Source: Evernia prunastri
Taxonomy: Eukaryota > Ascomycota > Lecanoromycetes > Lecanorales > Parmeliaceae
Length of the DNA: 64,000 nucleotides
Assembly: GCA_003184365.1 (NCBI GenBank)
Contig: NKYR01000012.1
Coordinates: 310,001 to 374,000, forward strand
Reading direction: 5' to 3'
The notes under the pieces are model-generated. The model ran no database searches and was not told the DNA's origin. It saw only the letters and a program-made list of their open reading frames with translations. Positions 56,793 through 64,000 of the stretch are shown here, one piece after another. The position numbers were made by a program, and so were the translations under genes. Position 1 is the first letter of the stretch. The number at the start of each line of letters is the position of its first letter.

Positions 56793-59700
56793 ATGGCCAG
56801 CCGACAACACACTTACCTCACGGAAGCGCAAAGCGCAGTAATGCCGCCTGGCGATAATGTTGACGACCAGTCTGGCATGCAGGAAGCTATCGCTGTCTCG
56901 CTCCATACTAGATACAACAACCAGGCCACTCAGATGACAGATAAAGTGACAGAGGAACCCAATCCTCCTGTACAAACATGCCAAAACCGTGTCAACATCG
57001 ATGACAGGATCAACGACATGACTATGCAAGCGGCGATAGAGCTGCCCATCGTCCACGACTCACAGGGTGACACGTGGATCTACATCGACGCACCACAAAG
57101 GCAGCCAGAACAGGACGAGCATGACTACGAACGCTATATCAAGCGCTATGAGACTCCTATCCTCCTGAAGAAGGACACTCTAACAGATTATTCACCTGGT
57201 CTCGCAAAGCTCTTCGGTCCTACCCAGCAATATCGAGTTCTTCGTCGTCGCAAGCTAACCAACAAACTACCGAGCCATGTCAAATATGTGATTGATTTGA
57301 CACCACCAAGTGAAGGTGAAGGTACGCACACTCTTCAGCTCAATTGCACATCCTGAGTCGCAAGATACGTACAGAATGTGATACTCTTTTTGCGGCCCCA
57401 GGCTCGTCTTGTCATACAGATTCTGGCTGTGAAGAGGTGTTGCTGACTTTGAATCTGCGCAGATGCCGTCTTCCTAACCACTGAATTATGCTGTTCCGAG
57501 GGTGTCAGACTCTGGTATCAGTCCGGCCAGATTTGGAACGTTGCGAAGACTCTAGTGAAAGGCCAAGAAGAATATTCCTCTGTGCCACTAAAAACTGTGA
57601 GTACGTTCTTTCTCTAATGTCCAGAGCAGCCTGCTAAACCACAGAAGAATACCAAAAATCCGATCGGGTGGAGACAGTCGAGTGTTCCCAATTCGACTCC
57701 AGCAGGCTCCGAAGGCACGGGCTCGGAAGATACACTTTCGACCCCTATGCCGCTGGAGTACAGCCCCGTGAGACATCGCTCCGCTATCGAGCGCGTGCTT
57801 TCTGCTCTGCAAGGAAAGGATCCGTTGCTCGATTCGGCCACCAAGGTTTGGACGACGTTCGCTGTAGCAAAGAATTTCGACATGACACATAGTCCTCTGG
57901 AGGACTATATCATTCGTTGGCTGCGCGCTTACCCCAACTCCTACTTCCTAGAAGTCTTGCCTGAAGTCAGCCACCAAATTGCTGATGGGCTTCAAAATTA
58001 CGCTCTTGCTCGTGACTCTTTTGCTATTCTGGTCGGTGAGGAGGCTCTTGATAGTCTTCGCTACCTCCGAGAACCTAGGTTGTACAGACGCACCACATTT
58101 GGTCGGAAAAAGGAAGATTTGCCGGAGCACATCCATACTCGCGTCGAATACGCCAGCAAGAGCTTCCTAGAGCGCATCAACATGAACTTCGCATCCATGG
58201 TCGACAGCATGCAATGGATTGACGAGCTGCCCGAGCTGCGTAGACTTTCCGCGCTCGCGAAGCCAGAGCTTCAGGCCATCGTCTACAAATTGGTCCGTCT
58301 CCTCAAGGATTACGTACGTGGGGCGATCTACAAAGTAATATGTACTGACCACAGCTCGGTTCCTGGACCTGATCTCCATTACGAGGGAGGCGAGGACTTG
58401 CTGCCGCGACTCGACCGTGCCGCTATATGGGCCAATATGCCATTAGATGAGCGCATTCTGTCACGAACCTGTTGGGAGGCCTTGAGATCAACTATCAAAT
58501 TGCATGGAGCGTCGAACCTTGACATTTCAAGTAGCTGGAAATTGAAAGGTGAGAGAGAGGGTCTTGACCAGCTGAGCCCTACCGAAAATCGCGAGTTGGC
58601 TCGAGGGACTTACTGCGAGGTCAAGCGCTCAGAGCTTAGAGCACTCATGCGCACTGGTCAAGGCTACCTTGACCAAACGTGCAACGAATTGAATACCGAC
58701 TCATTATCAGCGCGGTGTTACACCTTGCCACATCGTAGGTTCACTGCGGCGAAGGACAGGAAACGGTTTCGGGACTTGTTGCCCACGCCCTCTAATGCTC
58801 AAGTGGTTTACAACTCTCAATGGAAGTCGAATACCAAACCTTTGCCGAAATCGTCCTTTGCGTTGCCAGATCGTACCCTCAATTGTGCGCAAAACATCAC
58901 TACCAACAGCGAAGCATCTTTCTCAATACCTGCTCAACCTATCGATATCCCTAAACCACTGAAGCGTACACAAGATTTCCACGATGCTCTCTCGCTTGCA
59001 GATGATAGACAAGCTGAATCGAATGTTCGCAGAAAATGGCCTTTTGGGGCAGCAAGGGATGACCCTGTGACTCAAGTGCTGAAGAACGTAGACGAACTTC
59101 ATGTATCGACAGTATCATCGGATAAACGGCTGACTGTGGACAACGCAATGCAAGAGTCAGCGGACCAAGGACGTGAGAACGAAGAAAATCCAACAGGAAT
59201 TGACCCTTGGCGTGGCTACAGTGGTCACCTGAGCTCCGCCAGCGAGAGCCTCGAACACCTGGCGCTCAAGAATAGGGCAGCTCCAGCAGAGAACTCCTCA
59301 TGGGGTGACACTAATAGTTCGGACGAAGACGAAGAGTTCCAACAAAGACCCAATAGGACTTGCATGGCAACACAGTTCTTCGATCTTGACCGATTCTTTG
59401 AACAGGCTTACAATTGGATCGATACGTTTGCCAATTACCAGCTACGCTCTTCAAATAATGGGAGTCTGCAAGAACCCCTGAATCCCGGAATCGCCAATAC
59501 GCTCGTCTGCCTTCAAGACAGTGAATGGAAATATCTCCCACTTTGGGCTGGTGGCAACGATGACGGATCAATGGGAGTGTACAACGATGACCTCCCTACT
59601 GCGGAGCATGGCTTCACAACTGCGGGACCCGAAGTCCATGACGGTTCGACTCCTGCTAACAGCGTCAAAGCGCCAAGTGAGTTCGAGCTGGTCAGCGCTG

Positions 59701-60080
59701 GAGACAGTGCCAGTACCTTTAATACATCTACGGCAACCAATCGTGGATTCTCAGACGGAATCCGTCGAGGTCATGTCCACGCCGCCGACTCTGTGGATGA
59801 CTCGATGAGTGATAGCTTCACTATGGTGACTCCATCTGTTGATAGTGACGATGAAGAGACGTTTGCGCGGAAGCAAATAGAGGCTCAAGAACGTATAGAG
59901 AAGGCTGAAGAGACGGCGGCCAATGAGGCCTGTTGGATCGCGAAAGGAATGCGGAAGATGGTCGAAGAAGATGAAAGCTACGCTGACTTCTTCAGCGGCG
60001 AAGAGGATGGAGACGACAATGATACTGACCGTGCAGGAGTGGATGACGAGGATGACGAGGATGATATGGTCATGGTCTGA
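56793..60080 (+). CDS. Large hypothetical protein with acidic C-terminus
   Basis: Three exons (56793-57321, 57463-57596, 57645-60080) give 1032 residues. I do not recognise the family. A UIM-like helix ('MQEAIAVSLHTRY') lies near residue 29 and a weaker one follows ('MTMQAAIEL'). The middle (about 300-560) looks folded and helical: 'DYIIRWLRAYPNSYFLEVLPEV', 'YLREPRLYRRTTFGRKKEDL', 'KLVRLLKDYVRGAI'. The rest is disordered, ending in a Glu-rich helix and an Asp/Glu tail ('DEDDEDDMVMV'). All three exons are in phase with GT-AG introns (141 and 48 nt). The UIM-like helix hints at ubiquitin binding, but this is only a suggestion. Confidence 0.75.
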
Positions 60081-60619
60081 GGATGTACAACTTCAGTATA
60101 CACAGATGCCTAGGATGGCTCAATGTCGAGACGGCCACATTTGCGACAAAAGCACGATCATGCGGGGGTTGATACAGACGAAAATTCGGGATTATGAGTT
60201 CGCAATTACACCCATGTCGAGCTCCTTTTTATGCTTGCGATTTCGAAATACCACCATTACTTCAAACGACACTCTCGCTGCATGCATGGCATTGTTGTGC
60301 GTAAGGGAAAGCACAGGATAGTAGATGATGTTCCGCAGGATATGGGATGCTGCATGCAAATTGTCGAGACATGATGGAAATCGTAATAGACACCAGCGTG
60401 CGATTGGCTGCAGTTAACCTTGCTCATTGCTTCAATTAGAAGATGCTCAAATAAGTGATATCCCAGTCGCACATAGATTCTCCATGCACTTCACACTGTA
60501 CATGTCCAGCCACAATGACCTCGCCAACCTCAGGGTGAAATGTCTTGGCGCCTAGAGCGCAAAACCTCCCCTGCTTCATGATTTCCACATCATTCTGAAT
60601 CTAGAAACGTGACTAAACC
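60081..60619. other. Intergenic region before uL23m
   Basis: 539 bp. I see nothing in it beyond short chance frames. Confidence 0.4.
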
Positions 60620-61439
60620 ATGAATGCCGCCAACGCCCTCATAAGGTCCTCCGCAGCCAGCGTCGCCGCTGCTCCCCGCGTCCGTCTGAATCCAGCCCGT
60701 GTCCGCAAGCCCTCTCCGCTGCCTCTCCGCCCTCTAGTACCCGACCGCTTCAAGCCTCCCAAGGGACAGAAGCAAGTGTTCCTGTAAGCCACCCCACCCT
60801 GCCCTACCCTCACCGGTAATCCACGTTCCCACCAGAGAAGCCCCCCCCCAAAAAGCGAACCCACTGGCTAAAACCTCTATCCCCCTCCCCACCCGCAGAC
60901 CCAACTTCACCCTCACCTTCCTCCGCACGCCGACGCAACCGCCCCACTTCGCCTCATTCCTCACGCCCCTCTGGCTCAACAAGCTCGACCTGAAGGACTA
61001 CCTCTACAACCTGTACGGGGTGCAGGCGCTGCGCGTGCGCTCGTACGTCATCCAGGGCAAGGTCGCGCGCGACGACCGCACGGGCCGCCTCCGCCGCACG
61101 AGCCCGCAGAAGAAGATGACGGTCGAGCTGGCGCCGCGGGGCCAGGGGCAGGGCCCGTTCGTGTGGCCGGCGGAGGAGGAGGAGGAGGAGGTGAAGAAGA
61201 AGGAGGAGGAGGACAAGGGGGAGAAGGGGGCGAGGGAGGCCGGGAAGAAGTACCGCGAGGAGCAGAGGAGGCGGCAGCGGCCGGACGAGAGGTATCGGAT
61301 GGAGCAGGTGGACGCGAAGGGGTTGAGGGAGAGGGCGGCGCGGTTGCTGGCGGGGAAGGCGAGGTGGAGGCCTGGGTGGGAGGTGCATGGGGGGGAGCCG
61401 GCGGTGGCGATGGGGAGGGAGGGGCAGGGGGGGGGGTGA
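60620..61439 (+). CDS. MRP20: Mitochondrial ribosomal protein uL23m
   Basis: Two exons (60620-60783, 60899-61439) give 234 residues. uL23m sits at the exit tunnel of the mitochondrial large ribosomal subunit. The N-terminus is a basic, Ala/Arg-rich presequence. The core reads 'FLPNFTLTFLRTP', 'WLNKLDLKDYLYNLYGV' and 'VRSYVIQGKVARD', the usual uL23 fold. It is followed by a long Glu/Lys-rich helix and a Gly-rich tail typical of the fungal mitochondrial form. The 115-nt intron is C-rich, GT-AG, phase 2. The 3' end of the gene is very G-rich on the plus strand. It converges on RPA2. Confidence 0.88.
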
Positions 61440-61633
61440 GAGGGGTTACGGGAAGGGGAAATGGGAAGGGGAAGGGGAGGGAAAAGCGTTTGAAGGAAGA
61501 CGAGAGAGGTAGTGAGGGAGAGGTTGAGGATATTGTATACTGTGCGCATACACTAGGCGCAAGAGTATTGTATTTCGAAGGTAAATACCCTAGCTACGAA
61601 GCTATGGAAGCAATCGGCGTGGTCAAGGATATC

Positions 61634-62660
61634 TCAAAATTCCAGCAACGCCCACGTATCATCATCCACTGTCGTAAAAATCATGCTGTGGCTCAATAGC
61701 TCGTCTCCAGCCTTCCTCACATCCGGAAGGTTCATTTGCGCTATTGCGGCTATGTTCTGCACATGCAACCCTTCGTTGTTCTGCGGACTGCTTTTTATCG
61801 TCTGATACACCCTCTTCGCGGCCACCGAAACATTCGGGATCGGTTGTCCATTCATCCCTCCACCACCACCATAGCTGACTTCGCCTGCGGCTGCGGCTGC
61901 GCCGGCGCCTTCATTGGCTCCACCGCCCTCTGCCTTGATCTGATCCAATGGACCTTTGACGAAGTAGAGATGGACGTAGGTTGCCTCGAGAAGGTGGTGT
62001 GTGATCTCCATTTTATCAGCAATTGGTCTTATAACGTGGGCTCCGACGTGGCGTTTATTGTTGAAAGCCTTCAGGCGGCCCCAGACACGGGCCCATTCGT
62101 TCTCGACGAGCTTTGGTTTTGGAGTGGTGGAGTCAGATGTGGTATCCATAGACGCATCGGCGTCGATCCATTGTTTCACTTCTATCGTTCCGGTGCCGTC
62201 GTCGAGTTTGTATGTTATGTTTGTTGTTTGCGTGGATATGTTGCGGATTTGGCCGACGAAGGAGACCTAATGGGTCTAAGTTAGTCAAGGTAGTGATGGA
62301 GCGCAACGAGATGGTTTGGAGAATGTACTTGTGTAATTTCGATGTCATCGATCTTGAATTCTGCGTCAGGATGTGGTTGTTGTGCGTCGAGGACTTGCTT
62401 TATGGTGACAGGTCTGAGGTTATCTTTGCCATACGTTCCCTAAATAGTAAGTCACCTAAGGGCAAGGGAAAAGACCCGAAATGACCATGTATCACCTTCC
62501 CAGCTGCGCCTTGGCTCCCACTTTGTGAACCTCCCATGAATCCTCCTCCACCTGCCCCCCCTTGAGCTCCATATGACGTTGTAGAGTAGCCACCACCGTA
62601 ATCTGCAAAGAGAATATCTTAGCGGCTGTCGCCTATCGTTTTCGAAGGCTGCTCACCCAT
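61634..62660 (-). CDS. RFA2: Replication protein A 32-kDa subunit
   Basis: Four exons (62660-62657, 62602-62496, 62439-62329, 62266-61634) give 284 residues. RPA2 is the middle subunit of the single-strand DNA-binding trimer RPA. The first coding exon is only ATGG, giving Met and the start of Asp. The second encodes the Gly/Ser-rich, phosphorylatable N-terminus. The OB fold begins 'RPVTIKQVLDAQ' and 'IDDIEITQ|VSFVGQIRNI', then 'YKLDDGTGTIEVKQWID'. The C-terminal winged helix is seen as 'NVSVAAKRVYQTIK' through 'DELLSHSMIFTTVDDDTW'. All introns are GT-AG. A TIR element lies about 250 bp upstream. Confidence 0.94.
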
Positions 62661-62911
62661 GCTGAATTCTCTTTGAATTCTGACTAGGTTGAAGAACGCT
62701 GGAAATAGAAAGTGATTGGCTGTGTGGCTTTTTCTTTGGGACAAGACATGCGACTTCCTGGATTGTAGCGCTCAATGGAGACGGGGCAGAGCGTAGCCTA
62801 GGTCTTCTGATGCACGATCCTTGAGCTGCTTCGGATGCTTGATGTTCGATGTTTACGTCGCGTCTGAGGCTCACGTGTAAAGTGGTTCATGCGCGCTAGT
62901 CGACCCGGTAT

Positions 62912-63282
62912 TTTAGCGTATGCAGAAAACGCTGGAATCCTTGGCACTGAGAAAATCGCCTCGCGTCCACTGTGGGAGTGTGTATCATATATATTCTTTA
63001 ACATTGCGACTCTAACGCAGTTAGAAAAATAAAAAATGATTGAGAATTGACGCAGTCTTAGATCTTAAAAATCTACAAGTTGTGATATTCTTTTATGTCT
63101 CTACGAATACAGAAGAATTTCTTGATATTCTTACTACCCTGACATCACAATATCGAGAGTACTAATTCATACAAACAAATATTGTACATATCTGTTGTAT
63201 ATATCGATTTGGCTATGTTCACAGTCGGCGCGAGAAGATTTTCCCAGTGCCAAGGATTCCAGCGTTTTCTGCATACGCTAAT
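62912..63282. mobile_element. MITE-like element with ~63-bp inverted repeats and TA flanks
   Basis: The left arm begins GCGTATGCAGAAAACGC just after TA at 62914-62915. The right arm is its reverse complement, ending GCATACGC before TA at 63279-63280. The arms match closely over about 63 bp (62914-62977 and 63216-63280) with a handful of mismatches. The ~240-bp centre is AT-rich and non-coding. The TA dinucleotide at each end fits a Tc1/mariner-type insertion. Confidence 0.72.
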
Positions 63283-63770
63283 TCACCCGATGGTCGCCTC
63301 AGCATTTTGACCTCTTCTGTACTTCAATCAATTGAAGCCGCCGACTAGACGAGCAGGCCACAGATGATCTGGAGAACAAAGGTCGTCACCAATCGGCCCA
63401 GAAGCTATATTGCGTTCAGCAAAGATGATCGTTAGCCAGAGCCGGTAAGATCGGATAGTCACTTAAAGGAACGAGGATTCAATGTTCAGCCTTCTGCTAT
63501 CGTACATGTGCGGTATTTTATGGAAACGCTTACAGAAGTCAACCTATAATGCTGCTATACTGGATCTCTGTTTCTGTGGCTTTGTGCTTGGCGGGGGATA
63601 CATACCGACTGACTCTCTATACCTTTAGCCAACGGGCCGGTGCCCCTTCGCCACCAAATTCATAGCAAATGTCACCATCCTTAGGCTTCGAGTCTAATCC
63701 AGCCGTTGGTAAAACCAATAACGGGTTCTCATATACAATTCTATCAACTTGTTTGGGTTATCTTCACATG
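63283..63770. other. Non-coding stretch between TIR element and tandem repeat
   Basis: About 490 bp of mixed composition without an open frame worth calling. Confidence 0.4.
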
Positions 63771-63776
63771 GAATCT

Positions 63777-64000
63777 ATCGTGGTTAAGGTTGCACTCTGC
63801 TTCATTTGATAGTGATTTAGGATTTAGATCAAATGTTCTGGATATTTCAGGGTCGTAGTCCTAAAAAGCCATCGTGATTAAAGGTGTACTCTACTTCATT
63901 CAGTAATGATTTAGGATTTGAATCAAATGTTCTAGATATTTCAGGGTCATAGTCCTCAAAAGCTATCGTGGTTGAGGGTGTACTCTGCTTCATTTGATAA
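63777..64000. repeat. 94-bp tandem repeat (2.4 copies in window)
   Basis: Units begin at 63777, 63871 and 63965, each with ATCGTG followed by a stretch ending TTCAGGGTC(A/G)TAGTCCT. The period is 94 bp in both intervals. The third copy is cut by the window end. Differences between copies are mostly A/G and C/T changes. Confidence 0.85.

Noticed and set aside
60954..61549. Long minus-strand frames opposite uL23m
   Set aside because: Leu/Pro/Arg-rich shadows of the G-rich, Glu/Lys-rich coding strand.
1..64000. CRISPR arrays, rRNA or tRNA genes, biosynthetic gene cluster
   Set aside because: No regular spacer-repeat array, no convincing tRNA A/B boxes or rRNA segments, and no backbone enzyme (PKS, NRPS, terpene cyclase) in the window.

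Overview
The window looks like a scaffold piece from a filamentous ascomycete (Pezizomycotina). The evidence is genes split by many 45-60 nt GT-AG introns with CTRAC-type branch sites, a het-C heterokaryon-incompatibility gene, a fused gephyrin-type molybdenum cofactor gene, a fungal ATP-grasp gene of the 'solid-state culture' type, and a block of AT-rich DNA with the dinucleotide signature of repeat-induced point mutation (RIP). A class such as Dothideomycetes is plausible but not proven. Three single-N assembly gaps lie at 451, 1387 and 3134.

Layout. 1-3544 holds pieces of a minus-strand Ty3/gypsy chromovirus-type retrotransposon, interrupted by the N gaps. 3545-6180 is an AT-rich RIP-like block with an unmutated ~200 bp island inside it (possible solo LTR). 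From about 7 kb onward the window is ordinary gene-dense euchromatin. In order: a short unknown gene; cyclin C (SSN8, -); a Ca2+-regulated mitochondrial carrier (SAL1 type, +); a small membrane protein (+); REV7 (-) diverging from importin KAP114 (+); het-C (+); a TMEM42/EamA-type membrane protein (-); TFIIA small subunit TOA2 (-); the molybdenum cofactor gene cnxE (+); an RBR ubiquitin ligase (-); a LYC1-like acetyltransferase (+); DCC1 (-) diverging from a RhoGEF/RhoGAP protein (+); a secreted protein (+); an ATP-grasp enzyme (+); the vacuolar TRP channel YVC1 (+); an unknown polytopic membrane protein (+); a broken MFS transporter (-); a small unknown protein (-); a large unknown protein (+); mitochondrial ribosomal protein uL23m (+); and RPA2 (-). 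The right end carries a TA-flanked inverted-repeat element and a 94-bp tandem repeat running off the window.

Exon joins were worked out by hand from splice signals, reading phase and family conservation. For every multi-exon gene called intact, the joined CDS is a multiple of three. The genes do not form one pathway or biosynthetic cluster. Several serve genome maintenance (REV7, DCC1, RPA2), transcription (SSN8, TOA2), transport (KAP114, SAL1, YVC1) or signalling (RhoGEF, RBR). I found no convincing undescribed multi-gene system. The most interesting signals are at the gene-structure level: a 4-nt internal microexon in YVC1, a non-AG 3' splice site in het-C, TGG-to-TAG type stops in the ATP-grasp and MFS genes, and two MITE-like insertions just upstream of TOA2 and RPA2.
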